From: Riptortus pedestris
Lineage: Eukaryota > Arthropoda > Insecta > Hemiptera > Alydidae
Direction: 5' to 3'
Assembly: GCA_019009955.1 (NCBI GenBank)
Contig: CM032228.1
Span: forward strand, 131,582,501-131,646,500
DNA: 64,000 bases
The translations under genes were made by a program, and so were the position numbers. The notes beneath the pieces were generated by a model that saw nothing but the letters and a program-made list of their open reading frames with translations, did no database searches and had not been told where the DNA came from. Shown here one piece after another: positions 37,419 to 52,919 of the stretch (positions are counted from its first letter, which is position 1; each line of letters starts with the position of its first letter).

Positions 37419-38786
37419 TATTTTATTTATATATTAAGTATAGAACTAATGTACTGCTATCATATCCTGCAAACATCTCTTACCTGGAACTCTAAGAATC
37501 CTACAAAATTCCAAAATAAGAAAATATTCATACAACTACCTATTAACTTCCTGGGACCACTGCCAAAATAATACACTGCAGTTCTCAGCTTGGCTCCTCT
37601 TAACAAGTTACAATTTTCCATAGGTCTATCTTCTCATGTCTTGGACGGGCCTGTCTCTTTTCCTGTTACCTCCTCGTTTACTATATAGTTATTATTTTTG
37701 ACAAAAATTACACTTAGTACGTTAAAAAACTGATTTCTACAATATTATAGCCGTGAAAAATATTTTCAACAATAGGTACTATGCAAAGCATCAGTTGATC
37801 TGATGGCCAGTAAATTCATTAGTCAATAAACGTCCATGCACTTAATTAAGTAGGAATTCCCAAACAGTCCTGAATAGCTGTTTAGGTGTTGAATGATCCC
37901 CGAGATCAGCAGATTTTATTGATTTTGGAGTTTTGGAAAACTCAAAGATATAGTTTATAGGAATCATCAATACTCTGGACGATATGAAAAGAAAATTATT
38001 TTCTATTTTCTTCTGATGTCCCAGCAGCTAATATACTATCAATAAAATAGATGCTGAGCCCGTTTAAGAAGCAAAATTAACTACACGGATAGAATATACT
38101 CGTATATCCATTTAAAATAGCTTAAAAGGACGTAATCAATGTCCTTGAACCAATCAATGTAACTGCAACCAAAAATGAGTAATTTAAATTATATAAACCC
38201 TCAAAACAAATATTAGCATTTCCCTCCAGATAAAGTATGATTGTTATTTTGAGTATTTGTATTATTTCCATACTCGTGAAATTAATTCATAAGGATAAGA
38301 ATTATAATAAAACATTCCCTTACGCCAGAGCCTATGAACAGGCTAGACTGTTCCTGTTGAATTGAGTAAGATGTTGGAAGGTTATGACTTAGCAGAGTAC
38401 AATACTGTTTTATTCCAGTAATCCTTTGCCCCTGAGTTCCAGTGGGCATGACTGGGGTCGCTAAGAGGATAATCCGTCCCTTCCGAAGCACACGTGACCG
38501 AGCATAGCTTCGTCATTGTGCTGACAGGACTTAATCTGCTTCGGCCGAAATCTGTTCCAAAGGGTAACAGTATGTCATGAGCCAAATTATTCAATATCCA
38601 CCCAGAAATTGACAGAACTCATTATATTTTCATTTATTTAATTCTACATTGTTTAAGTATAGGGTAAGCAGCTAAAGAGTTCCATTTTGATTGTATAGAT
38701 ATCACTAATACCTCTAGTCAAAATATATCTATAAACAAAATAATTAGGCGAATAACTTATATTTGATATGGAGAAAGTGTTAATAT
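36713..38786. other. AT-rich non-coding DNA
   Basis: (TA)n at 37380-37415. No gene or family member recognised. Confidence 0.5.
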
Positions 38787-38994
38787 ACTGCTCAAAAATG
38801 AATAGGGATATTGGTTATTTTTTCTTATCCTATTAATTTTAATTAAATCGATCTTAATTAAATTTCTTTTTTATGGGGAAAAAAGACAATAATTTCTAAT
38901 AAATATTAATGATATTTATAATAAATAAAAAAAAATATGCTAGGCCCCATACATACCACAAAACAGCCAATATCCCTATTCATTTTTGAGCAGT
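38787..38994. mobile_element. Tc1/mariner-like MITE with perfect 28-bp inverted repeats
   Basis: Left terminus ACTGCTCAAAAATGAATAGG continues to ATATTGG, and the right terminus is its exact reverse complement over 28 bp. The 208-bp element is AT-rich inside and has no coding frame. A TA precedes the left inverted repeat (38786-38787); the right flank is TT, so the target duplication is imperfect. ACTGCTCAAAAA termini are typical of mariner relatives. Confidence 0.75.
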
Positions 38995-39574
38995 TTAGTT
39001 CGATGAACAGAATAAACTGCTAGGAATATTCCAGTCGTCACTAAACTTCGGCCTGTAAATAAGACTTCTTAATGCCATTTCGATATTTCTTTCCACTTTT
39101 TTGGAACTTAATTGATTGATACAATAAAAACTATTGTATCAGGCTCGTCTCGAAACCTCTTTTACAAAAACAAAATCAAAATAGAAATATCCACTTAATG
39201 AAATCTGTCTAAATTGGAAATATTGGATTTAGAAAGAGAGTATATTGCATTATTTCACTAAAACATTTCAAAAAAATACAGAGAATCATGTTCTAACAAT
39301 ACTCCGACCCATTTTGAAAATGTTCAATAGATTTTGATTTTTAAATATTTAGTTATGTAAATATAGGTTTTTACCCTATTTATTTTTTTAATTAGTTATA
39401 TTGTAACTGTATCGTTATGCCGCGTTTATATGGTTTAATTTTTCTTTTGGTTAAATATAGAATTCATCTGCCTTCCAGTAGCCCCTAAGCCCTCTCTCTT
39501 CAACGTCTTCCAACAATCGGCCTCCAATGACATCTTATTGGTTCTTGCAAAGAGTCATCGTGGCAATGCAATAG
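38995..39574. other. AT-rich non-coding DNA
   Basis: Nothing recognised. Confidence 0.5.
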
Positions 39575-39960
39575 GCTTACTGAATATATGGCGTATGCTA
39601 ACAATATGTTGATCACCGGAAGAAATGCAACGGCGGCTCAGGAAGGAATCTAAATAGGTTTATAAATGGCCATGTACATCTAGACGTATGGGAATGTTGG
39701 TTATGTTTAATTGGGGAAACCCAATTTTCCTAGCTGTAGCACCTTCAAGTATCTGAGGAGTATTGCTATGTAGAAAATGAGTGTGGAAGCAGATATATAA
39801 TGCTGAGTAGTCAAAGAGACTAGATACCTCTATGCCCTGCAGAAGACTATCGACTTTCATGAATCTCTTTGGGAAGACAAAAGTGTAAATATACAAAACG
39901 TTCATTAGACAAACGGTTGATTTTAGCCTAGTAAAACCGTATAGACCTACTGATTTGTGG
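39575..39960 (+). pseudogene. Decayed LINE reverse transcriptase fragment
   Basis: AYANNMLITGRNATAAQE at about 39590-39645 fits the RT active-site region (normally AYADD), with both aspartates changed to asparagine. Then TFKYLRSI near 39750 and IYKTFIRQTVDF near 39890 match the conserved LINE tail 'FKYLGS...IYKTVIRPVV'. Several stops and frame changes intervene. RTE/CR1-like by pattern; the exact clade is not determined. Confidence 0.5.
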
Positions 39961-40603
39961 AGGAAGGGCCTTAGAAAGATTTTTGAATCTGAGAAGTATC
40001 AGAAGGTTTAGTGAATATTGCACACCAAGGATTATAAAATAAAGGAAATTCTATACGAATAACTGTAATAACTTTTTAAAGCACGATTAAAAACATAAAT
40101 TAAAAATTATATGAATAGTTTTATTATGACTGTAATGACATAAGTTCAGTCCATGCTAAAGTCTGTAATCTTCGGTGAATCTTTAGGAACGCCTAGAAGG
40201 GTTTTATGGCGTAGACGATGTTATCTGTGCCATTACGAAAGTCATATTGTATGGAGACTAATTCCCCGTTCAGAGGTAACCTCAGTAATAGGGACCTCAG
40301 GAAGGCAGAGTCAGTACTCCCAAATTGAAGAGTGTATAAAACGATTTAGTTAACATAGTATATAACTTATAAAGAAAATCTAGTCTTACGTTGAATGATT
40401 AATCGATAAAAGATGATAGGAATCGTAATTTTGCTAACAGAGTTTGTAGTTAAATAATAAACGATTTTCTTTTTTCACCGCCTTCTTGAGAGATCTGTGG
40501 ATAACTTTGTGTAATCTACTATAATACACACATCCACCATTGGCACTATTTGATAGTCATTTTATTCAAATATTAACCAAATTACTCTGGTTTTACTTTA
40601 TCA
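39961..40603. other. Non-coding DNA
   Basis: Nothing recognised; a frame at 40153-40353 has no known motif. Confidence 0.45.
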
Positions 40604-41546
40604 CTAGCTAAGATGATAAAATAAAACGAGAGAAATCATTTGAGGCTGAATGATGAGGGTATTTTTTTTAGGCTTTACTTTGTACAATATTTTTATATTT
40701 TCCCGTCTCAATACTTAGCATTTACGCCCGACTCCGGGTGCTGGGGATGTGTTAATAATACAATTATTTGTTATGTACTTAATTATACAAAATACACAAT
40801 ATTTTTATATTATTAGATTTCTGTGAATATTTTTATATATAGCATAATCATAGATTATCGTGTTAACCATATTATTCATATGGTTACTACGATAATCTAT
40901 TAAATACATTAAAGAGAAACTGACATTTATGATTAATTAATGTTTGGGAAAAGGGGGGGGGGTGACAATTTACTTTGGTCTTCATATAACAAAAGTTACT
41001 CCAAATTTCAAAACAAACAACTTTTGTTATATGCACGTTTGCCGAAGAATGAATAGGTTACGAAATATCACGATTTTATATTTTAGACCTACCTTATAAC
41101 CCCTACTCCTGTTCGTACCTCGAAGTTTTAATTTAGCTTATAATCAGAGAGGTGTTAATGCCAAATCACATACGGAGTTTCGTTTAGTTCGGTTGAGTCA
41201 TTTGTGCCAAATAAAATTGTTCACTCCCACGCTACATTTTAACGTATAACTCATTTATACTTCGGCATACGACAAAAGTGTATATAACAAACGTTACTCT
41301 AAATAACAAAATAAACAACTTTTGGTATGTGCATATTTGCCGAAAAACCAATAGGAAACAAAATATCGCTATTTTTAATTTCAGGTCTCCCTTATATCCC
41401 CCACTCCTGCCCAGAGAATATTAATATAGCCCGAAACCTAAGTTGGGTTAGTAGTATTATACATATCAAGTTTCATAAAATTCAGTTCCGCCGTTTACGA
41501 TTCTATAAAGGACATACAGACAAACATTCATTTTTACATATATAGA
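40604..41546 (-). mobile_element. Helitron-like element, copy 3
   Basis: The minus-strand 5' end is TCTATATATGTAAAAATGAA preceded by A (41547). The 3' end is CTAG (40604-40607) followed by T. It has two of the roughly 300-bp units (markers at about 41089 and 41387). The 3' hairpin seen in copies 1 and 2 is mutated. It shows the true 5' terminus of the family. Confidence 0.7.
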
Positions 41547-41593
41547 TAAGTTAATTAATTTCTACGAAACAATTTATTTTAAGTATTTTATTT

Positions 41594-42555
41594 AGGTTCC
41601 CTTCAAGTATTAAACAATATTTACACAGATCACCCAATAGCCCAAAAAATAAAACATGAGCTTACCATTCTAGATAAACACACTACATTCTACTGGTTGC
41701 CAGGACACGAAAACCTAAGACTGAATGAGACTGTGGACTCAGAGGCCAAAAAAGCAGCTGGAAAACTTGATTATGCACAAATAGATGTACTACATGAAGA
41801 CATTTCAAGACAAACAAAACACCTCATCTTAGATACATGGCAAACCGACTGGACTAACAAAAGTACTGACAACAAACTACGCACTATTAAGAACACTATT
41901 TGCATTGGGCCATCAAGTTTCAGAAACTCTAGGAGAGAAGAAGTAGTTCTCTCGAGACTTAGAATCGGACACACTAAACTAACACACTCATACTTAATGA
42001 CAAAGACTGACAGGCCTACTTGCTCAACATGAAACATTCCCTTGACAATAAGACATATACTGACAGGATGCCGAAAACGACAACACCAGGACTTCCCCTA
42101 CGACTTACAAGAACTATTGACGGAAGGCAAGCCCACACATTAACAATATATTCTCATACCTACACAAAATTGAAATATATTACAAAATTTAACATGCAAC
42201 TTAAGTCTGTCGTGTACAACAAAATTTAAAATTATACTCCACCAGCTATACACTTTTTTTTTTTTGTATTATTGCTAAGTTATTTGTTATTATTACTTGT
42301 TAAGGTATTTGTTATTATTACTTGTTGTTAAGGTATTTGTTATTATTACTTGTTGTTGAGGTATTTGTTATTATTACTTGTTGTTGAGGTATTTGTTATT
42401 ATTACTTGTTGTTAAGGTGTTTGTCATTTACTTGTTAAGGTATTTACTATTATGTTACATGTTCTTAAGGTATTCTTTGTTATTGTTACCTGCTGTTAAT
42501 TTTGAAAGGGCAAATCACCTTCGATGTGGTGTCCATGAATAAATAAATAAATATC
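41594..42555 (+). pseudogene. 3' end of a LINE with RNase H domain (I/Jockey-like)
   Basis: The frame from about 41594 to 42031 has TTFYWLPGHENLRLNETVD (RNase H 'W.PGH.....NE.AD' motif), SEAKKAAGK, and RREEVVLSRLRIGHTKLTHS, the usual C-terminal segment before a cysteine-rich finger. The finger is cut by a TGA at the second cysteine, and IRHILTGC follows. A minisatellite fills the 3' UTR and the end is CCATGAATAAATAAATAAAT, a tail common in I-like LINEs. EN and RT domains are missing (5' truncation). Confidence 0.7.
42266..42480 (+). repeat. 30-bp minisatellite in the LINE 3' UTR
   Basis: About seven imperfect units of TTGTTATTATTACTTGTTGT plus (T/A)AAGGTAT/GAGGTAT. Within the LINE 3' UTR, between the coding end and the AAATAAAT tail. 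Confidence 0.8.
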
Positions 42556-45476
<2,921 letters not shown>

Positions 45477-45493
45477 CAAAGGACATCTACGCG

Positions 45494-48427
45494 TTGGTGC
45501 GGGTCAATTTCCTACGAATCACACAAACTAACCTGGGAAGAAGAAGAATGGTCGCCGAAGAGATATGGAGGAACATGAAAGGTGCGGACGCCGTAGTGGT
45601 CTTACAAGAACCCCCAACTACAGGAGGCCAACTAGCGGCCCTTCCACCCACGTCACACCACGTATGTCGTGGAAGCCCCCAAGAAAGGCTAAAAGCAGCC
45701 GTAGTTTACGTGGGTACGCAATGGAGAGCCGTTGGCCACTATCAGTCATGTACAACCCTCGTGGCAGTCATGACTGTGAGCAGGGGACAAGATACATACC
45801 ACGTAATATCTGTGTACTTGCCGCCGGGTAAAGCTATGAGACCCACACTTGCCCATGTAGGAAATCTTATCCGGGAGTTTCAGAGGAACGTCGTGATGGG
45901 GTTCGACTGTAACGCCTGGAATACAGAGTGGGGATCGAGGTTTACCAATCTCAGAGGACGAATAATGGCCGAATTTATCGCGGAGTACGGCCTTCAGATT
46001 CTGAACGACAGAAATTCCCAAGCGACCTTCAGTGGGGCAGCAGGGGAATCCCATATAGATGTGACCCTGGTGACTTCAGACCTTATCCAACGAGCTTCGG
46101 ATTGGAAGGTGGAACATGGCACAGTGAGCGACCACGCGACCATCAGCTTTAAATTAGAGGCAAGTCGTGGAAACGGAGCTATTCGCGTGTCTCCCAGTTT
46201 CGCCATTAAAGAAAGTAAATGGGAAACTTACAAAGAATGTACAGAAAGGAACATTAGGAGTGCATTCGCAGGTCGGGACTTTGCAGACCTTCCAGTCAGC
46301 AAGAGAGACGTGGACGTGCAAATAGGTTTAGTCCAGGACAGCATAGTGCTTGCAGCAGAAGAAGCCTTTGGAGTGAAGGAGGATAAACGCCGCTCTAAAC
46401 CATGGTGGAACAAAGCGATAGGAGACGCAAGGAGGATGGTTAACAGAGCCAGAGCGAACGCACAAAGATGCTCAGAACCAGGTCTAAGGAGAGCCATGTT
46501 CAAGATCTACAAGGGAGTTAAACGGGCGTACGCGATAATGGTCACCCGAGCAAAGAAAGAGGCTTGGAGATGCTTTGTCACTGACACCACTAAAAACGGA
46601 CCCTGGGGCATTGCCTATAACGCGCTAAAGAAGGAGAACAGGGGATCGCCTGCGTTGCCGGCGATTGCAGATGGGCTAATCCCAACAAGCGCTCCTAAAG
46701 CAAGTATGAACTTCATCAAGGCTTTGTTCGGAGAGGACGACACGAGGGAACAGGCGGCAGTTAGGGAGACCTCCAGGCTACCACCAGGCACTGAATTTTC
46801 TCAGGACTGGGACGAGTTGGGCGTGGAGATGGCGGTGAGGAAAATGAAGAAGAAGGGCGCACCAGGAGGAGATGGCATTCAGGCTCAGCTGGTGCAGCAA
46901 GCCTTGCCAGCGATAGGGCAGCACCCGACTCGTATAATGAACTCCTGCCAAGGAATAAAAAAAGGGACCTCAGCGTGGCAAGAAGCTATCGACCCATATG
47001 CATGCTGCCTGTTCTGGGAAAGGTCTTGGAAACCCTAATAAAAAAAGAGATATTTCCCCGAATAATTAGAAGAGCCAGCCAGAGGCAATTCGGAGGCATA
47101 CCTGGAAGGTCGACCGAACAAGCCATCTCAGGAGGCTGATCGATGACAGCGAGCAGGGCGAGCATAAATACGCGCTCGCAATATTCATCGATATAGCTGG
47201 GCCATATGACAACGCATGGTGGCCAGCAATAATGGAAGCATTACAAAATATGGCGTCTCCAAGCAACATGTACGAGACATTAAGCAGCTTCCTCAACGAA
47301 AGGCGGGCCTATTTAAGAGATGGTGCCGACAAGAGAGCTGCTGTAGATATAACTAAAGGATGCCCACAGGGTTCGGTGATAGGACCCCCACTGTGGATCC
47401 TGTTAATCGACGGACTCCTGAAGCTCCTGGAGGCATCTGGTATCACAGCAAGCGCGTACGTGGACGACCTTGTGGTAGTGGCCAAGGGGAGCTCAAGGGC
47501 CACAGTACAGGAACAGGCCGAGTCGACTATCGACACCATCCTGGAGTGTCTTGCGAAGGTCAAGCTCAGAGTGTCCCCTGAGAAAATGTGCGGTCTGATT
47601 ATGAAAGGGAAGTACGACCATGCCCATCCTCCAAGGATCAAAATAGAAGGCCAGTGGGTTGACTTCCCAGATGTGGTAACGTATCTGGGAGTCAGCTTTG
47701 GGCAGTACACAAAAATTGATCCGACCATAGACTCCATACTGCTGAAGTCAAATAAAATCATGAATATTGTGCAAAGGATGGCAGGAGCGACTTGGGGGAC
47801 AAGGTTTATGCCTTTACTAACCTTGTATAAATCGTGTATCGTCAGCATAGCCACAAACGCCGCCGCAACCTGGGGACCACTGCTGAAAAGAGGGCACTAC
47901 GAGTCCTTGAATAGGATCCAGAGGACTCTCTTAGTACGCATCATTAAAGCCTACCGGACAACTTCGTACGAGGCGGCCAATGTAATAGCAGCCGTTGCTC
48001 CGCTAGATATAGTAATCAAGGCCAAGGTAGTCGAGCGGAGGATAATAAAAGGATGGCCCCTATCAACCTCAACACCGATGGAGATGGTGGAAGCAGTTAA
48101 CATCCCTTGAGAATAGCATAATTTCGCTGGTCTCGTGAAGGCAGGAGCCAAGAACTGGGTGGAGAATCAATGGGAGAGCCGATGGAGCACTTCGCCTCAT
48201 ACCTTTATAAATTTAAAAAGAAAAGGAGCCCATTGTGTCCCTGCGGCGAAGCAGAAGAAACAGCCGCGCACGTTCTTCTGAGATGTGTCCGATAAGATGC
48301 AGCTCGGCTCAAGATGATGCGCACCATTTGCAGTTACGACCCAAAAGTAATAGTCCAGAGCCCTGAAAACTTTGCTGCCTTTAAAGAGTTCGTGCAGGAA
48401 TGGAGGAGCATAAAACAAACTGATTGA
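45494..48427 (+). pseudogene. R1-clade ORF2: endonuclease-reverse transcriptase, frameshifted
   Basis: APE-type endonuclease: ITQTNLGRRRMVAEEIW, VVLQEPP, MGFDCNAWNTEWG, SHIDVTLV and SDHATI (near 46130) are all present. RT: MKKKGAPGGDGIQ at about 46850, then a frameshift near 46985 and a second near 47135; GCPQGSVIGPPLW and the active site AYVDDLVVVAKG (about 47455) are intact. The C-terminal finger is CPCGEAEETAAHVLLRC at about 48236-48286, with a TAA soon after it and a final stop at 48425-48427. The endonuclease nicks target DNA and the RT copies the RNA there. About 975 codons, close to the usual length for R1 ORF2. Confidence 0.85.
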
Positions 48428-48462
48428 AAAAGTCGGGTGCCATTAAAAAAAATAAAAAAAGG

Positions 48463-48464
<2 letters not shown>

Positions 48465-48502
<38 letters not shown>
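48465..48502. repeat. (GA)n microsatellite, 3' flank of the R1-clade LINE
   Basis: About 19 GA units directly after the AAAAAAATAAAAAAAGGGG tail of the LINE. It lies 136 bp before the unc-13 exon. Confidence 0.95.
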
Positions 48503-48505
<3 letters not shown>

Positions 48506-48637
48506 ATATATCATAGATGTTTATCTCATACATCGGTTACCAGATTTGTTTTGTAATGATTACCCACCCACCAATGTAATGTTTAAACTTTTACCAAAAT
48601 TTAGTTTATTAATATTTTTACCTTGATGATGTTGCAG

Positions 48638-48761
48638 GAAGGGCCAGGAGAATGGGTTTCCCTTGATGCAGAACTGGTGATGATGGACGGTGAGGTAGTA
48701 GGTACCAAGGATGCTACCGGACACTCCCTCCTTGTCGACTGCAGGTTCGAACTTCCATTTG
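48638..48761 (+). CDS. unc-13: unc-13 (Munc13) internal exon, end of N-terminal C2A domain
   Basis: A 124-nt exon between TTGATGATGTTGCAG (acceptor AG at 48636-48637) and GTAAGT (donor, 48762). Its 41 codons read EGPGEWVSLDAELVMMDGEV, then VGTKDATGHSLLVDCRFELP and F, with one base (G) left over, giving a phase-1 donor. This matches the end of the N-terminal C2A domain of UNC-13/Munc13-1, which I recall as EGPGEW...GTKDPT...LLDAHFELP, and the split codon suits the Asp that follows there. UNC-13 primes synaptic vesicles by acting on syntaxin/SNAREs; C2A mediates homodimerisation and RIM binding in relatives. No stop in frame. Neighbouring exons were not found in the window. The family call comes from memory, not a search. 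Confidence 0.85.
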
Positions 48762-51700
48762 GTAAGTACTATCTCATTTAGTCAAATACTCCTACAGCTG
48801 CAGTAGCATGCCAATTATACCACATTTTAACTTCCACCTCTAAAGCCTTGGTTTATTTTTTATTCTAAAATATTACAACTAAGTTAATAAATAAAGTTAA
48901 AAGTTGAGGGAGATTCCTCCAAGAATGAGCGTGACATTCTAAGCACGTTTATTTCTTTGCACAAGTCGTGTTATAAACTCCTACTGCGGGTAAAAGCCAC
49001 TTGTAATTTACACCATTCAAAGCACATAATGTCCTATGAATATCTAGTAGTGAAAGAAGTTATGTCAATTCAGAAAAAAATATCGTATACTCAAATAGTG
49101 TTTAGGAGCTAGGCAATATAGTATGGAAACTTCAATAATCATATTCTACCAGTATTTGTAGATGAAACGAATATTATTTCATAGAAAGCATTTTCTGCCC
49201 GTAAATAAATATTTTGATTCCATTATTGGTGGTATTTGATATCAGTATTGGTTGTTGTATTTTAGAATCACCACACTGGGTATTTTAGCCTAATCCATAC
49301 TTGTGGAAATTTCAAATTGAGAAAATTCCAGATAATAATTAATTAATTAATCATAAATATTTCTAATCGTTATTAAATTTCCGATATTTTTACCTACCTT
49401 CTTTAAAATACCTATGTCCCTTCATGGCAATGTTATAAACCTTCAATAGCAAAACGTATACTCAAGATTATTATAATATTTGGAATAACTGGCGTACTAC
49501 TGCAAACAGTACTAGAAATCAGTCTAAAAACCTTTTACTCCTGCCCATGTTATAAATGTTTAGCACATCACTTTTAGTAGTATGAATGAAATTAGTGTTG
49601 ATTCTTGAGTAGAATTTGCATTTGTTTGTAAATTATTGGTACTTTCTTTCTTTATTTTACAGTAAAATTAAGTGGTTTTTAGGTAATGCAAAATGATATC
49701 CCAAGAACAGCCTAAGATGATTTTTCCCTAATTATTGCAATAAACAAAAACTAATACTTTACTATTTTTTCATAATAAACAAAGTAAGACAAAATAAAAA
49801 GAAAAACTCTAAAACGGTTATTATTTCAAAACAGAGATTGGAAACTTACCATATTTAATATGCTTATTTTTTCTCAAAACCAAATTACGGGAACAACTTT
49901 GATTCGATATTTTATTGAATTCTACGTTGGGCCATGAATAAATAATATTTTCATGTTTAACTCTTATTATTTTTAGTATTTTAATCCTTTTTTTTAGTTT
50001 CTATTATTTTAGTAGCCATTTTAAATCATATTTCGTTGAAAAGCAAGACAGACGAAAAAAAATATTGGGACAATATTAATTCTTATAGATCTCGATGTTA
50101 ATTAAACATTACTTTCGAACCTTCTAGTAATATTTTAAGCATATAAACAATATTATATCTTTTAATATAGCCGGAGTACTTTCGTTGCCACGGCAAATCA
50201 TTCATTAGCTATAAATCTCTTGTGACGCTCAATTTATTCCGAAATATGTCAAAGCTTTGGTGTACTCTTAGCACAAGACAATCATTTATCTATCAGTCAC
50301 CAGCTACGGTCTCACAAATATGCTCATCTCCCGTAAATATCATAGAAAAAAATGTAAAAATTATTAATATTTAAGGATTACATACCTGTATACTTTTTAC
50401 TTTTCGAGGGGTATAAAAAGTACATAATTAGCTCATTTAAACTGATTGAAATTAGAAAGGCTATATTCATTATTTGTCACATTTGTTTTAATCTTCAGTT
50501 CCTGTAATGAGTTATAATTTAAATAATATTGTGTCTGATAGAACACAGTTCAAAAAAGGTATATAAGAATTATAAATGAAGTAGTTAGCTGAAATGAATG
50601 TAAAATTCTAGTGATATAGGCTATGTTTTACGTTGTTAGTAATGATGGGGGGAAGAAGGTTTACATGAATATATGATCACAAATTTGTTACCATCTTAAT
50701 TATTATTGGTTTCGATTTAATAAATAAATAATTATAAATTAAATATAGTTGTAGTAGAATTAGTTGTAAGACTTTATTGCTTGAAAATCCAAACAGTTTT
50801 ATTAGGCAATAGCAAATTTAATTATTTATTTAATTTAAATAAAAATCTCCAGGGCAGTTTAAAAAGATCTTTCACAATATATAATGGAAGTCCAAATTGT
50901 ATTCTCAATTTCCCTGATAATGAAAAGCATATGCAACAACGACTTCAAATTTAAGTTGTCATGAGAATCCTAGTAATATATTTGCCATATATGAAAATCG
51001 CAGGAATAGGAGTGGGGGTTAACTGAAAGAAAACAAATACCTATAACTCGGTTAACATTCAATTTTTTGCAAACTGTGTAGACCAATAATTTTAGTACAT
51101 TATTTTTTTTTAAATTAATTTGGATATATAACGTGTATTTTCTATTTTACACCACCTTTAATCCCCATCTCTCGATTCTAGACTTCGTCCATTTACGACG
51201 ATGATGTTTAGGCTTACACAAAACGGTTAAGGTTAGTTAAGTTAAAATCTATATTGACGACACATTTAACATTCATTCAAGTATTGCACGTAACAAAGTT
51301 TCGAGAAAAATAATTTATATTTAAACCTGGTATAAGGTGTTTCGTCACACTTTATCCTATTGTTTAAGCGAGATTTGTAACGGGTGTAACTTAAGATAAA
51401 AAAAAAACAACAAAAATATAAACTCCCTTAATGTCATCAAGTGACCGCCTTGGTATTAAGTTTGAATCTGTTTATATGTATATACAACCCCTGAAGGAAT
51501 GTGAAACATATAAAATGGGGGGGGGGAATAATTGAAAGTGATTTGAATGTGTTTTTGACTTCCTACTTTTCGCCTCTTTGTGCGTTTGTGTGTTTTCCCA
51601 TTAAGCATTAGAAACTTGTCAACGGAATGTCTATTACCCTTGAACTCAGTATTTTATTTCTTTTTTTTCTGGGATCTCGTTTCTTAAGAAGCAATTTCTC

Positions 51701-51827
51701 TTGGAGGAAGACGAAAATTGATAATAAGACATTTCTACGCCCCTTTAGTACCCAATGCAGAGAATTTGCAAATGTCTTCTTTTTTTTTTCATATAGAAAT
51801 CTTCAAATTATATTATATATTTCTGGC
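48762..51827. other. Downstream intron of the unc-13 exon, AT-rich
   Basis: No second exon recognised. GGAGTGGGGGTTAACTGAAA and AACTCGGTTAACATTCAA near 51008-51064 are a fragment of the module shared by Helitron units and some family A copies. Long A and T runs throughout. Confidence 0.5.
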
Positions 51828-52160
51828 AATTCAAATAAACAGTTAGAACCGCCAGTATACAGGATACTGTTGTCATACCTGTCGGTGGAGACCGTTGTCA
51901 CTGGCTGATGGTCGAGTACAGCTGGCAAGCGCTTTCGATGCGATGGCACCATCTTCAAGTCTGTCAAAAGGTTTTACTGAGTTTGATGTCCGTTAGTCAG
52001 TAGGTTTTATGCGTCTGGTCACCGTTTTAGATTGTTTACGTGAAGGTTGTTTGTGTGTTTACGTTTTAGTCAAGGTCAATTTACTTACTTCTAGATCTGT
52101 CCAACGAACAGTCCTGGACTAAAACGTAAACAGGTCTCCACCGACAGGTATGACAACAGT
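51828..52160. repeat. Penelope-like terminal repeat copy 2, folded back
   Basis: 51828-51966 matches 7483-7625. In addition, the 28 bp at 51866-51893 (ACTGTTGTCATACCTGTCGG...) are repeated exactly in inverse at 52133-52160. Just inside lies a second perfect 15-bp inverted pair, GTTTACGTTTTAGTC (52057-52071) and GACTAAAACGTAAAC (52117-52131). The 295-bp segment can therefore form a nested hairpin. A Penelope-like partial inversion or a foldback/MITE element would both fit. Confidence 0.55.
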
Positions 52161-52708
52161 TATATATTTCTTTTCAAACTCAAGACAGACCTACTTCATA
52201 TATTGTACTATTCTACTTAAATATTCAAATGTTCCATGTTTCATTCATTTTATTATTAAATTTTAGGCGTTATATTGCAATTAGCAAATTTCCGACAAAT
52301 TATTGAATGTAATAAATATAGTGAGAAGGTAATTATTGGAGTTCGCTAAATTTTTGCGACGAAAGAATTTAAGTTTCCTATAAAACATATGCCGATTACA
52401 TTTAAACACATACAATGATGAACATTTTAAATGACGTCGCATATACGTTTATGTCCTGTGATTCAGGGGGAAATGTTTTATAAACTTATGTTGTCTAGTA
52501 GCAGTAGATTTCGTTGTTTTTATTGACTGGTTTAGTTTATTGGATTTATCTAAATTACCTAATCGTCAATTATTAAAACTGAAGAATAACTGGTAATTGA
52601 AAATATGATATGCGACAATTTGAGTTCCCAAAAGAGTAGATTATGATTGTCTGTATGAGCGGGAGCTTTCCAGTACAACTTCTTCTTTGAGACAGTAAAA
52701 TTGCTTCC
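52161..52708. other. AT-rich non-coding DNA
   Basis: Nothing recognised. Confidence 0.5.
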
Positions 52709-52830
52709 TAGCATATTTTCCATAAGGGGAATCAGAAATTGAAGTCGTACTCATGACGCAAGTTTCGAAATATATCCTCAAATGTCCATCGATCCTACCC
52801 AGGAGATGACGAAAATGAGGTCCGTTCAAA

Positions 52831-52919
<89 letters not shown>

